DNA of 18,853 nucleotides from an uncultured Collinsella sp. (GCA_900548565.1 URKV01000024.1:1-18853); one strand, 5' to 3'; shown: positions 1-7,803, counted from the stretch's first letter. Numbers and translations are program-made. The notes: generated by a model not told the origin, from the sequence alone.

Positions 1-45
1 GATGCTCAGGAGTCTCGTGGGCTCGGAGATGTGTATAAGAGACAG
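1..45. other. Nextera i7 sequencing adapter (not genomic)
   Basis: Bases 27-45 are exactly the 19-bp Tn5 mosaic end AGATGTGTATAAGAGACAG. Bases 12-26 (GTCTCGTGGGCTCGG) are the Nextera read-2 side adapter, bases 4-11 (GCTCAGGA) sit where the 8-base i7 index belongs, and bases 1-3 (gat) match the last bases of the P7 primer. From memory the octamer is the primer form of Nextera index N704. This is untrimmed library adapter at a contig end, so biological sequence starts at base 46. Confidence 0.98.
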
Positions 46-554
46 GGGTACAGGAACTCGTGCAGGGCGATCGGCGTCTGAGACTGGTAGCGCTTAGTAA
101 AGTCGTCGCGCTCAAGGATGCGGGCGACGGTGAACTTGGAGCATACCTGCAGCAGGCCGGCCAGGTCCATCGAAAGAATCCAGTCGCCGTTGTGCACGAT
201 GGTGGTCTTCTCGGGATCCAGGATCTTCATGGCCTGGCTCACATAGGTCTCGGCATTGGCCTCGATCTGCTCCTGCGAAAGCTGCGGACGGGTGGAATTC
301 TTGCCCGAAGGGTCGCCGATCAGCGCGGTGCCGTTGCCGATGATGAGGGTGACGTTGTGGCCCAGGTCCTGGAACTGACGCATCTTGCGCAGCGGCACGG
401 CGTGGCCCAGGTGCAGGTCGGGGCTGGTGGGGTCGACGCCGAGCTTGATGTTGAGGGGCTCGCCCTTCTCAAGCTTCTTGCGAAGGTCGGCCTCGGGAAC
501 GATCTGCGCGGCGCCCGAGGTGATGATACGCATTTGCTCGTCAACAGACAGCAT
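46..554 (-). CDS. tyrS: Tyrosyl-tRNA synthetase, 5' part only (cut by adapter)
   Basis: Class I aminoacyl-tRNA synthetase that charges tRNA-Tyr in the cytoplasm. About 170 of the usual ~400 residues are present. The class I HIGH signature appears as HLGH at residues 48-51, inside DPTSPDLHLGHAVPLRK; the GDPSG segment follows at about 80-84 and HEFLYP at 165-170. The KMSKS loop and the C-terminal S4-like tRNA-binding domain are missing because the contig ends. The ATG at 552-554 follows a strong AAGGAGGA ribosome binding site. Proline 170 is genuine, since its first two codon bases are genomic, but the open frame then continues through the adapter to a stop at 6-8, adding the false tail CLLYTSPSPRDS. 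The gene lies 96 nt downstream of the U32 gene on the same strand and could be cotranscribed with it. Confidence 0.95.
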
Positions 555-575
555 TGGGTATCCTCCTTTTGCTAT

Positions 576-602
576 AGCACCCTCGCCGAAAACGGCGGTG
601 CT
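576..602 (-). promoter_or_regulatory. Hairpin in the tyrS 5' leader
   Basis: On the minus-strand RNA, AGCACC pairs with GGTGCT, enclosing GCCG-TTTT-CGGC with a 3-nt bulge on one side. It lies about 20 nt upstream of the tyrS start and just before its ribosome binding site. No U-tract follows, so it does not look like a terminator of the upstream U32 gene. A leader structure affecting tyrS translation is possible but unproven. Confidence 0.3.
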
Positions 603-650
603 GGAAGTCCATAAACTCTCTTATGATAACAAACTGACGCGACACGGCAC

Positions 651-2621
651 CTACGACAGGAAAATCCTCGTCCTGCCGCACGCGTCAACGGCGACCGGCA
701 GACGCGTACCGTCACGTTCAACTAAATAGCGCGTTTGCTGACGGCACGGGCAGTCACGACAATGAACCTGCCCCGTCGCATCCGTAGCGCAGACGCCCTC
801 GGCGGTCAGCAGGCAGTGCTCACACACCATAAGCTCGGGACGGTCGGCGTCGACCGGACCCAAGACGCCGGGTTCAGCAGCCAGTTCGGCAATACGCTCC
901 GCATCATTGCCGAGCAACTCGGCCGGCAAGTACACCCGCCCCGCACCGAGTCCGCGCAGCCAGGTAAGCGTGGCCCGATTCGCGCAGAACACCGGCGCCG
1001 CCACGTCAAACGTCACGCCCAGCTCGCGAGCGATCACCACCTGTCCCAGGCTGCGGCAGACGACACGCCTGGCACGCTGCATCAGCGAGCGGGTCCGCTC
1101 GACGTCGCCCCCGCGACAGACCTCATCGAGCACCACGGTCGCATCGGACAGGTCGAGCTCGTCACACGGGTCGGCATCCATCAGCTCCCAGGCAAAGAAC
1201 ATACGAGCCAAAGCCCCCTGCTCCGCCGACTCCGCCAGTCCCGCCGCCGGCACATCGCCAGCGACAACGGAGCCCTCAAACGGCAGCACTTCAACGGCGC
1301 GAGCAGCAGGCACGACCGCATCGGCCTCGGCATGCATGCGCTCCAGGGCCGCCGCCGTCTGATCCAACACGCCGGCGCTGCGAATCAGGTATACCTCGCA
1401 GCCCGCGTCCACCTTACGCTTGCAATGCACGACGACGCGCTTCCCCGCTGCGGCATCCACCGGGCAGGGCACCTGCGGCCAGCGCTTGGGCACATCGGGA
1501 CGCGCGTCGACACCCGGATAGAACCGAATCTCGAGCGTGTCACCCGCCGCCACGGCGGCGTCGAGCTCAACGGTCACCTCTTCGTGGCCCACAGCGACCA
1601 AGCGCCCCACGCGCACGCCCTGGTTAATTGCGCGCTCAAAGCTCATCAGCTCGGCACCCGAACGCCCTCGCAGGTACGCATCGGTAAACCCACGGTTAAA
1701 CGACCTTCCCAGCTCGCGCTCAAGCTCTTCCACGGCACCGGGGCCCCACGCGCCGTCGCACAGCATATCGAGTGCCCGGCGCCACACCCGCACCACGTTG
1801 AATACGTAATCGGGGTTCTTCATGCGCCCCTCGATCTTGAGCGACGCCACGCCGGCATCTACAAGCTCGGGCAGATGCGCAATACCCAGATAGTCGCGCG
1901 GGCACAGCAGGCGATCTCCCTCGACAGCAACAACACTCTGCCCCGCCTCGTCCACTAGGTCGTACGCCAGACGGCACGGCTGTGTGCAGTCGCCGCGCAT
2001 CGCCGAGCGCCCACGCCGCAGGGCCGAGAACTCGCACGCCCCCGAATAGCCGATGCAAATCGCACCGTGGCAGAATACCTCGATGGGCACGCCCGTGGCA
2101 CATAGCGCCGCAATCTCGTCGACCGTCAGCTCGCGTGCCGTCGTCACGCGCTCGACCCCCAGCTCGTCGGCGGCAAGCCGCACGGCACCCTCGCTATGAG
2201 CGCCCGCCTGCGTGGACAGGTGAATCTCGACCCCGGGAATCGCCGCGCGCAGCGCGCAGGCCAACCCGGCATCGGCCACAATCAGAGCATCGGCGCCCAG
2301 CTCCAGTGCATGAGCTCCCAGCGCCACCGCGTCGGACAGCTCATCGTCAAACACGAACACGTTGAGCGTTACGTACACACGCACGCCATGAGCATGCGCC
2401 ACGGCACAACCGCGCGCAAACTCGTCATCCGTAAAACCATGCGCGCTCACGCGGGCGTTAAAGCCGCCCAACCCCGCATAGATGGCATCGGCACCCGCGG
2501 CGATGGCCGCAAGCATCTGGTCGAGCCCGCCCGCCGGCGCCAGCAGCTCGGGCAGCGCCGCACCGGCAGCATCCAATCCAGTCTCGTATTGTCCGCTCGG
2601 CCCCATCGCCCGAATCGCCAT
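651..2621 (-). CDS. Peptidase U32 family protein (RNA hydroxylase-like)
   Basis: A 656-residue member of the U32 family. Members were named as collagenases, but characterised ones (TrhP, RlhA, UbiU/UbiV) act in tRNA or 23S rRNA hydroxylation or in O2-independent ubiquinone hydroxylation, some with a 4Fe-4S cluster. The family signature is at residues 181-199 (EVFCHGAICIGYSGACEFS), with further Cys at 212, 216 and 240. The N-terminal barrel begins ELLAPAGGLDQMLAAI at about 25. The length resembles long members such as RlhA more than the ~450-residue TrhP. A second cysteine group (600, 603, 611, 621, 624, 626) lies near the C-terminus. I chose the ATG at 2619-2621 because AAGGAG sits 7 nt upstream; an in-frame ATG 27 nt further upstream has no good site. 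It is divergent from the penicillin-binding protein gene. Family is certain; substrate is not known. Confidence 0.88.
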   Translation of the reverse strand: MAIRAMGPSGQYETGLDAAGAALPELLAPAGGLDQMLAAIAAGADAIYAGLGGFNARVSAHGFTDDEFARGCAVAHAHGVRVYVTLNVFVFDDELSDAVALGAHALELGADALIVADAGLACALRAAIPGVEIHLSTQAGAHSEGAVRLAADELGVERVTTARELTVDEIAALCATGVPIEVFCHGAICIGYSGACEFSALRRGRSAMRGDCTQPCRLAYDLVDEAGQSVVAVEGDRLLCPRDYLGIAHLPELVDAGVASLKIEGRMKNPDYVFNVVRVWRRALDMLCDGAWGPGAVEELERELGRSFNRGFTDAYLRGRSGAELMSFERAINQGVRVGRLVAVGHEEVTVELDAAVAAGDTLEIRFYPGVDARPDVPKRWPQVPCPVDAAAGKRVVVHCKRKVDAGCEVYLIRSAGVLDQTAAALERMHAEADAVVPAARAVEVLPFEGSVVAGDVPAAGLAESAEQGALARMFFAWELMDADPCDELDLSDATVVLDEVCRGGDVERTRSLMQRARRVVCRSLGQVVIARELGVTFDVAAPVFCANRATLTWLRGLGAGRVYLPAELLGNDAERIAELAAEPGVLGPVDADRPELMVCEHCLLTAEGVCATDATGQVHCRDCPCRQQTRYLVERDGTRLPVAVDACGRTRIFLS

Positions 2622-2783
2622 CGGCAAACTCCTTACCAAGGTATGCATTCACTCTGAAAAATGCCGTCTTCCAGCATACACGAGGCCTCGCGCGCCCCGT
2701 TTGGTTTATCGTGTAATAACTTATGTCCATCCTGCCTCGACGGCACATCCACCGTCCGGCACGACATACCTGGAGGTCAATAT
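2622..2783. promoter_or_regulatory. Divergent intergenic region between U32 and PBP genes
   Basis: These 162 nt must hold the start signals for two divergent genes. The ribosome binding sites are clear: AAGGAG for U32 at 2629-2634 on minus, and GGAGG at 2772-2776 on plus for the penicillin-binding protein. The AT-rich stretch at about 2700-2726 is the likeliest promoter area for the plus strand, but no -35/-10 pair with good spacing stands out. Confidence 0.45.
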
Positions 2784-4982
2784 ATGGGTCCTCGCCAACG
2801 ACAGGGACGCAGCCGTTCAAAGACGCATGCCCTGCCCATAATCCTGCTCTCGTTTTTGGGCTTTTTGCTTATCGCGGGCGTGGCGTTTGGCATCGGCATG
2901 GTCGGCAACGTCAACCGCTGGCTGTCCGATCTGCCCGACTACACCGACGCCAACGCGTATCTGGTGAGCGAGCCCACCGAGATCGTCGACTGCAACGGCA
3001 ACAAGATCGCGAGCTTCTACACGCAAAACCGCAAGTCCATCACCAAGGACGAGGTCTCCCCCTACGTGCTGCAGGGCACCGTTGACGTCGAGGACGAGCG
3101 CTTCTACGAGCACGGCGGTATCGACCTGTGGGGTATCGCGCGTGCTGCGGTGGCAACCCTCGGCGGCGGGCACGAAGGCGCCTCGACTATCACCCAGCAG
3201 CTGGTGCGCAACACCATCCTGCAGGAGGAGCAGTTCGACTCGACCATCGAGCGTAAGGTGCGCGAGGCCTACATCGCCGTCAAGATGGAGGACATGTACT
3301 CCAAAGACGAGATCCTCATGATGTACCTCAACACCATCTATTACGGCCACGGTGCCTACGGCATCGAGGCCGCAGCCGAGACCTATCTGTCCAAGAGCGC
3401 CGCCGATCTCACCCTCAGCGAGGCCGCGCTGCTCATCGGCCTTCCCAACTCGCCCTCGCAGTACGACCCCACGGTCAACCCCGACCTGGCGCTGTCCCGT
3501 CGCAACAAAGTCCTTGACAACATGTTGCGCCTGGGCCACATCACGCAGGAGGAGCACGATGCCGCACAGGCCGAGCCCATCACCCTCAACGTGACCGAGA
3601 TTTCGGGCAGCGGCGTCGACGTATACTCGCAGCCCTACTTTGTCGCCTATGTTAAGCAGCTGCTGGAGCAGGAGTTCTCGACCGACGTGCTCTTTAAGGG
3701 CGGTCTGACCGTCAAGACCACCATCGACCCCACGATGCAGCAGGTGGCAGAGAATGCCGTCCGCGAGCAGCTCGACACACTCTCACTCGACGGCCTGGAC
3801 ATGGGCATGGTCGTCGTCGACCCCAAGACCGGCTACATCAAGTGCATGGTGGGCGGCTACGACTACAACGCCGACGAGAACCACGTAAACCATGCCACGG
3901 CCAAGCGTCCCGTCGGCTCCACCTTCAAGGCCTTTACGCTGGCAACTGCCATCCAAAACGGCATGAACCCCAACGTCACCCTCAACTGCAACTCGCCACT
4001 CAAGGCCAAGGGCACCACGACCGAGGTCCAAAACTACGCCAACCATAGCTATGGCAACATCACGCTTAAGCAGGCGACGGCATACTCCTCCAACACCGGC
4101 TACATCCAGGTGGCGGAAGCCGTCGGCAACAGCAAGATCATCTCACTCGTCAAAAAGCTCGGCATCGATCCCGCCAAGGACAACATCGAGGACGTTCCCG
4201 TCATGACCCTCGGCACCGGCTCGATCTCGCCGCTCGAGATGGCCGCCGCCTATGCGACGTTTGCCAACGGCGGCTACTATCGCCAGCCGATCGCCATCAC
4301 CGAGATTGACTCTCGTACCGGTTCGGTGCTGTACCAGCACACCGACAATCCCTCACAGGTGCTTACCGAGGGCGAGGCCGCCGCGGTCACCGATGTTCTG
4401 TCCGGCGTCATGCAGGGCGGCGGTACGGGTGCTGCCGGTGCCCTGAGCGTCAACCAGCCCTATGCCGGCAAGACGGGCACCACCGACAACACCACCAACC
4501 TGTGGTTCTGCGGCTATACCCCGCAGCTGGCGTGCGCCCTGTGGACCGGCTATTCCGCGGGAGAGATCCCCATCCAAAAATACGGCACGGACCTGCTGGG
4601 CGACAGCACCAACCTGCCTGTCTTTAAGCGGTTTATGAACACCGTTCTGACCGGTACCGAGCGCGAGGAGTTTGCGACCGGAACGGCTCCCACCTACAAG
4701 AACAACAGCGTCTGGAAGTTCTACGGCACCAACAACTCCAAGAAGACGGAGAACGACGACAAGGACGAGAACGAGGACGAAGAGGAAACCACCACGACGA
4801 CTACCACGACGACCACGACCACCGAGACTACGGGCGGCGACACCACCGGCGGCACCGGTACGACCGGTGGTTCGACGGGCGGTTCCACTGGTGGTTCGAC
4901 CGGCGGCGATGGCGGCACGCCCACGCCCACGCCTACGCCCACTCCCGACCCCTCGCCCACGCCTGACGATACTGTTGGCTAG
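2784..4982 (+). CDS. Class A penicillin-binding protein (GT51 + transpeptidase)
   Basis: A bifunctional peptidoglycan synthase of 732 residues: it polymerises lipid II and crosslinks stem peptides outside the membrane. A short basic cytoplasmic start is followed by one membrane anchor at about residues 17-41. The glycosyltransferase 51 domain shows EDERFYEHGG (E103 likely catalytic), GASTITQQL at 132-140, and KDEILMMYLN at 174-183. The penicillin-binding transpeptidase domain has all three motifs: S379-T-F-K382, S435-S-N437 and K563-T-G565. The tail from about 650 is low complexity: an acidic Asn/Asp/Glu stretch, twelve threonines (669-680), Gly-Gly-Ser-Thr repeats, then Pro-Thr repeats. The start at 2784 follows GGAGG with 7 nt spacing; the open frame extends further upstream, but those codons overlap the divergent promoter region. 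It resembles PBP1a/PonA; the exact orthologue is not assigned. Confidence 0.95.
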   Translation: MGPRQRQGRSRSKTHALPIILLSFLGFLLIAGVAFGIGMVGNVNRWLSDLPDYTDANAYLVSEPTEIVDCNGNKIASFYTQNRKSITKDEVSPYVLQGTVDVEDERFYEHGGIDLWGIARAAVATLGGGHEGASTITQQLVRNTILQEEQFDSTIERKVREAYIAVKMEDMYSKDEILMMYLNTIYYGHGAYGIEAAAETYLSKSAADLTLSEAALLIGLPNSPSQYDPTVNPDLALSRRNKVLDNMLRLGHITQEEHDAAQAEPITLNVTEISGSGVDVYSQPYFVAYVKQLLEQEFSTDVLFKGGLTVKTTIDPTMQQVAENAVREQLDTLSLDGLDMGMVVVDPKTGYIKCMVGGYDYNADENHVNHATAKRPVGSTFKAFTLATAIQNGMNPNVTLNCNSPLKAKGTTTEVQNYANHSYGNITLKQATAYSSNTGYIQVAEAVGNSKIISLVKKLGIDPAKDNIEDVPVMTLGTGSISPLEMAAAYATFANGGYYRQPIAITEIDSRTGSVLYQHTDNPSQVLTEGEAAAVTDVLSGVMQGGGTGAAGALSVNQPYAGKTGTTDNTTNLWFCGYTPQLACALWTGYSAGEIPIQKYGTDLLGDSTNLPVFKRFMNTVLTGTEREEFATGTAPTYKNNSVWKFYGTNNSKKTENDDKDENEDEEETTTTTTTTTTTTETTGGDTTGGTGTTGGSTGGSTGGSTGGDGGTPTPTPTPTPDPSPTPDDTVG

Positions 4983-5005
4983 AAATTCATCCGGCCATTA
5001 GCAAC

Positions 5006-5044
5006 AAGGCCCCCGAGCAGCTTATTAAAGTGCTCGGGGGCCTT
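5006..5044 (+). terminator. Rho-independent terminator of the PBP gene
   Basis: A perfect 14-bp stem (5006-5019 with 5031-5044) built on GGCCCCCGAGCA / TGCTCGGGGGCC, loop of 11 nt, running into TTTTAG. It begins 23 nt after the stop of the penicillin-binding protein gene, between that gene and convergent argR. It may also stop minus-strand transcripts, but the U-run on that side is poor. Confidence 0.9.
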
Positions 5045-5092
5045 TTAGTTTAAAGCGACCTGGTGGACGGTCTTTATACCGGCAAACAATAT

Positions 5093-5122
5093 AGGGGGTA
5101 CCGACCAACGTCGATACCCCCT
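5093..5122 (-). terminator. Likely terminator of argR
   Basis: Inverted repeat 5093-5105 / 5110-5122 (AGGGGGTA core) with a 4-nt loop. On the minus-strand RNA all 13 positions pair, one as a G-U wobble; on the plus strand that position is a C/A mismatch, so the structure favours the argR transcript. It lies 49 nt past the argR stop. The following U-run (ATATTGTTT) is broken, so efficiency is uncertain. Confidence 0.7.
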
Positions 5123-5171
5123 TACAAGCCACCATGTCACGCACACAGTGCCGAGCGCACGACCCGCACGC

Positions 5172-5609
5172 CTACTTGCGAGAATTGCTCAGCTTATTGA
5201 TCAGCGCCTCAAGACGCTCGCCGTCCTCGGCCGTCTGGGCAATAACCAAAATCGTATCGTTGCCGGCAAGCGAGCCAAGCACATCGGGCAGCTCTGCCGC
5301 ATCAACAGCGGCGGCGATGCCGGAAGCCGTACCAGGCTGAGCCTTGATCATAACCAGATTATCGGTGCGCAGAACGCCCGTTACGAGCTCGGAAACCATA
5401 CGCTGCAGGTGCAGGTCCTCTGCCAGAACATAGATGCCCTCAGGGAGCTTACGCAGCCCCATATCGGCAATATCGCGAGAGACAGTCGCCTGCGTGCAAT
5501 CAAAGCCCATAGCGCGGAGCTCATCGACCAGCACGCGCTGCGTGCGGACGTCCTTATTGCGCACAGTATCTCTAATGGCATCCTGGCGCCCATTGCGTTT
5601 TTTAGCCAT
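5172..5609 (-). CDS. argR: Arginine repressor ArgR
   Basis: A 145-residue member of the ArgR/AhrC family: an arginine-responsive DNA-binding protein, usually hexameric, that controls arginine biosynthesis and catabolism genes. The winged-helix domain covers about residues 5-70, with the recognition segment TQATVSRDIADMGLRKL at 39-55. The C-terminal effector and oligomerisation domain shows PGTASGIAAAVDAAELPDVLGS and GNDTILVI at 116-123. Length is typical for the family. I chose the ATG at 5607-5609, with GAGAGAGG upstream, over an in-frame TTG 33 nt earlier. No arg biosynthesis genes lie next to it here. Palindromes in its upstream region (5643-5657 and 5698-5735) may be self-regulatory sites. 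Confidence 0.95.
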   Translation of the reverse strand: MAKKRNGRQDAIRDTVRNKDVRTQRVLVDELRAMGFDCTQATVSRDIADMGLRKLPEGIYVLAEDLHLQRMVSELVTGVLRTDNLVMIKAQPGTASGIAAAVDAAELPDVLGSLAGNDTILVIAQTAEDGERLEALINKLSNSRK

Positions 5610-5642
5610 ACAAACCCTCTCTCCAAAAGATGGCGGAGACAA

Positions 5643-5657
5643 TCAATCAGTGATTGA
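5643..5657. promoter_or_regulatory. 15-bp palindrome upstream of argR
   Basis: TCAATCA-G-TGATTGA is a perfect 7+1+7 palindrome centred 41 nt upstream of the argR start. Its place and symmetry suit a repressor operator, perhaps autoregulatory. It does not match the classic ARG box (TGAATNNNNATTCA-like) well, so assignment to ArgR is inference. Confidence 0.4.
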
Positions 5658-5697
5658 ATAGTTTAACGCTATTTGAAGGCTTTTGTGTATAAGAACG

Positions 5698-5735
5698 CAT
5701 TTCGAAACAATTCTATGCAAATTTGTTTCGAAATG
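5698..5735. promoter_or_regulatory. Paired TTTCGAAA palindromes, inverted repeat upstream of argR
   Basis: A perfect 13-bp inverted repeat (CATTTCGAAACAA at 5698-5710, its reverse complement at 5723-5735) with a 12-nt AT-rich spacer. Each arm contains the 8-bp palindrome TTTCGAAA, with centres 26 bp apart. It sits between the glycosyltransferase stop and argR. It could be a double operator, or a weak hairpin ending the glycosyltransferase transcript, but no U-run follows. Confidence 0.45.
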
Positions 5736-5741
5736 AGCCGT

Positions 5742-6782
5742 TTAGGCGGTTTTTGCGCCCGTCCGGTTAAGAAAAGCTGCCAGATGCGTACACATCACGC
5801 AGCGCGCGGGCTTGGCGCTGGCGATCGGCCCAAACAACAGACCGAGTCCCCGATGGTTATCCTTGAGCGCGGCGACCATCTGACGGGTTCGAGGCGCCTC
5901 GAGCATATCACGCATGCGGGCGGAACGCTCGATTGACGACACCCCATGCGGGCTCAGACACAAATTCTCGATGCAGGCGACCAGTCCGGCAAAGTAGAAC
6001 TTCTGGCTTGCCAGCTTGAGCCGACCACCGCTATCTGCTTCCGAGAGTGAGTCCGCAAGCTCGTCGAGCGCTCGGGTATCATCAGATACCTTGGCATACA
6101 TGGTGGGATCAAAGGCATCTGTAAGCTTAGGTGCCGCCGCGTGGAAACAAGCATCGCCGCAGCCGGACACGCATCGTGCCTGCGAAAGCGCATAAGCCAT
6201 AAACTCAACCGTACGGTACGCCTTGCCGCGCGACAGGCATGCCTCAAATAGCGGACGGCTATACATCACGCCAGAGGTCTGAGCGACTAGGCCGCCCAAA
6301 ATCAACTGGGGCAGCCCAGTCACCATAGAAGACTCGTCTTCTATGGCAATAGAGGCAGCATCCAAGACGCGCGAATGACGCTCGCGATGCGCATCGTATC
6401 GATCGAGCGACACCGAGGGGAGCACAATGTCTGCCGCAGTATCGCACGCGATATCGACCATCTTGGAAAGGGCCTGCGGAGCAAACCACTCATCGGCGTT
6501 CATGGCGATGATTTGAGAGCCGCGCGAGGCATCAAAACCGGCACGAAGACAAGCGCCGCGCTTCGCGTCCTCGACGTCAATCAAATCAATATGGATGTCC
6601 CTGTCGGCAGCAACTTGAAGCGAATGGCGAACGCCGGGCGCAGCATCGCGGCAGACAACGACAATCTGCAAATCATAGAGGTCTTGGTTCTGGATACTCT
6701 CGAGCGCACGCATCGCATAGCTGGGCGAACCTTCTACCACAAGGATCACCGAAAGTCGCGGATGCGAGCCACGTCGAACCAA
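5742..6782 (-). CDS. GT2-family glycosyltransferase-like protein
   Basis: A 346-residue protein with a family 2 (GT-A fold) glycosyltransferase N-terminus: LSVILVVEG at 10-18, RALESIQNQDLYDLQIVVVC at 25-44, and MNADEWFAP at 94-102 where the metal/nucleotide-binding DxD-like motif is expected. The C-terminal ~200 residues are not recognised. No signal peptide or membrane segment is seen, so it is probably cytoplasmic or peripheral; donor and acceptor are unknown. The start is taken as the TTG at 6780-6782 because GAGAGGA lies 8 nt upstream and the frame from there runs straight into the first beta strand. A 13-codon reading frame ends just before this start. No other polysaccharide genes are nearby, so it looks like an orphan. 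Confidence 0.75.
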   Translation of the reverse strand: MVRRGSHPRLSVILVVEGSPSYAMRALESIQNQDLYDLQIVVVCRDAAPGVRHSLQVAADRDIHIDLIDVEDAKRGACLRAGFDASRGSQIIAMNADEWFAPQALSKMVDIACDTAADIVLPSVSLDRYDAHRERHSRVLDAASIAIEDESSMVTGLPQLILGGLVAQTSGVMYSRPLFEACLSRGKAYRTVEFMAYALSQARCVSGCGDACFHAAAPKLTDAFDPTMYAKVSDDTRALDELADSLSEADSGGRLKLASQKFYFAGLVACIENLCLSPHGVSSIERSARMRDMLEAPRTRQMVAALKDNHRGLGLLFGPIASAKPARCVMCTHLAAFLNRTGAKTA

Positions 6783-6943
6783 GTTATCCGTCCTCTCGAC
6801 AGCAATGAATCAAACCGTGGTTCATGGTACACCCCATAAATAAAAGCAATGAGACACCGGTTGCACTGCACGCCAAGAACAGATGTTGCACACGCGCAGC
6901 TCACACATAGTATGTGCCAGGCACGGACGCGCCGAGCACTCCC
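6783..6943 (-). other. truA-glycosyltransferase intergenic region
   Basis: 161 nt. It holds an odd-centred 13-bp palindrome (CACATA-G-TATGTG, 6904-6916) directly followed by GTGCC-A-GGCAC (6914-6924), and a 13-codon frame (6784-6825) just before the glycosyltransferase start. No convincing promoter or terminator was found. Confidence 0.4.
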
Positions 6944-7768
6944 CTAGTCGAGCACGACAAGCTCGGCGGGATCGTAATCCACGCCCATAAACGTAAGGCC
7001 GCAGGCAGGCGCCGTGGGACCCGCAGCGGTACGGTCGCAGGCATCAATGACCTCGCGCATCCACTCGGGATCGCGGCGATGCATGCCAATCTCCACGAGC
7101 GTGCCCACAATGGTTCGCACCATCGAGTGCAAAAACGCGTTGCCCTCGATAGTGAAGGTCAGGATATCCTCGCCAAAAGCGACCTCGTGGCCAAACTCGG
7201 CACGCATCACGCAGCGGTGCGTGGGCTTGCCCACGGCAGACGCCACCTTGCAAAAGCTCTTAAAGTCCTGTTCACCCAAGAGCGCAGGGCACGCGGCAGC
7301 CATGGCGTCGACATCCAAGGGGTAGCGATGCCACCACACCGCACCGCGCGAGAGCACGGGGCGCGCATCGCGGTCGGCAATACGGTACGTATACGTACGG
7401 GAACGCGCATCAAAGCGTGCAGAAAAGCCCTTACGGGCCTTGTAGACCTCGTTTATGGCGATATCTTTGGGCAGGAGGGCATCCATAGCCCTCAACCATC
7501 TACGGCGCGTCAAAGCCAGCTCAGCGTCCGTTACGGGCACGCTGATGAACTGTGCCACCGCATGCACACCGGCATCGGTACGCCCCGCACACGTCAGATC
7601 GATCGGGCGGCGCAGGAGCGTCTCGATGGCACGGCGCAGCTCGCCCGCAACCGTCGTCTGCCCAGGCTGCTCCGCAAAGCCGCTATAGGACGAGCCATCG
7701 TAGGCCACGCGGAATACGAGCGTGGCATCGAGCTCTGGAATCGAATTGAAATCAGACGGCGCGGTCAT
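6944..7768 (-). CDS. truA: tRNA pseudouridine(38-40) synthase TruA
   Basis: A 274-residue TruA-family enzyme that isomerises U38, U39 and U40 in the anticodon arm of many tRNAs. The catalytic aspartate is D65 in AGRTDAGVHA (residues 61-70). The N-terminal FRVAYDGSSYSGFAEQPG and the C-terminal EGNAFLHSMVRTIVGTLVEIG segments are typical. The ATG at 7766-7768 with GGGAG just upstream is preferred to a TTG 15 nt earlier. It lies right after the rplQ terminator, a common neighbourhood, and may be expressed by read-through or from a weak promoter in the 36 nt left between the terminator hairpin and its start. Confidence 0.95.
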   Translation of the reverse strand: MTAPSDFNSIPELDATLVFRVAYDGSSYSGFAEQPGQTTVAGELRRAIETLLRRPIDLTCAGRTDAGVHAVAQFISVPVTDAELALTRRRWLRAMDALLPKDIAINEVYKARKGFSARFDARSRTYTYRIADRDARPVLSRGAVWWHRYPLDVDAMAAACPALLGEQDFKSFCKVASAVGKPTHRCVMRAEFGHEVAFGEDILTFTIEGNAFLHSMVRTIVGTLVEIGMHRRDPEWMREVIDACDRTAAGPTAPACGLTFMGVDYDPAELVVLD

Positions 7769-7803
7769 GGGCGCTCCCAACAAACAATCAACGGTATCGC
7801 GAC

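Noticed and set aside
555..650. T-box riboswitch upstream of tyrS
   Set aside because: The leader is too short for a full Stem I plus antiterminator, the match to the T-box sequence is partial, and no specifier loop was found.
735..1958. 407-codon plus-strand open frame opposite the U32 gene
   Set aside because: The minus-strand U32 protein is clearly real; the opposite frame has a composition typical of GC-rich shadows.
4788..4979. Frameshift in the C-terminal repeat of the penicillin-binding protein
   Set aside because: The frame stays open, all three transpeptidase motifs precede it, and the Thr, Gly-Ser-Thr and Pro-Thr blocks make sense as a designed low-complexity tail in this frame.
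6904..6924. Overlapping palindromes CACATA-G-TATGTG and GTGCC-A-GGCAC after truA as a terminator
   Set aside because: Short stems that share bases, with no T-run in either direction; left only as a note in the intergenic entry.
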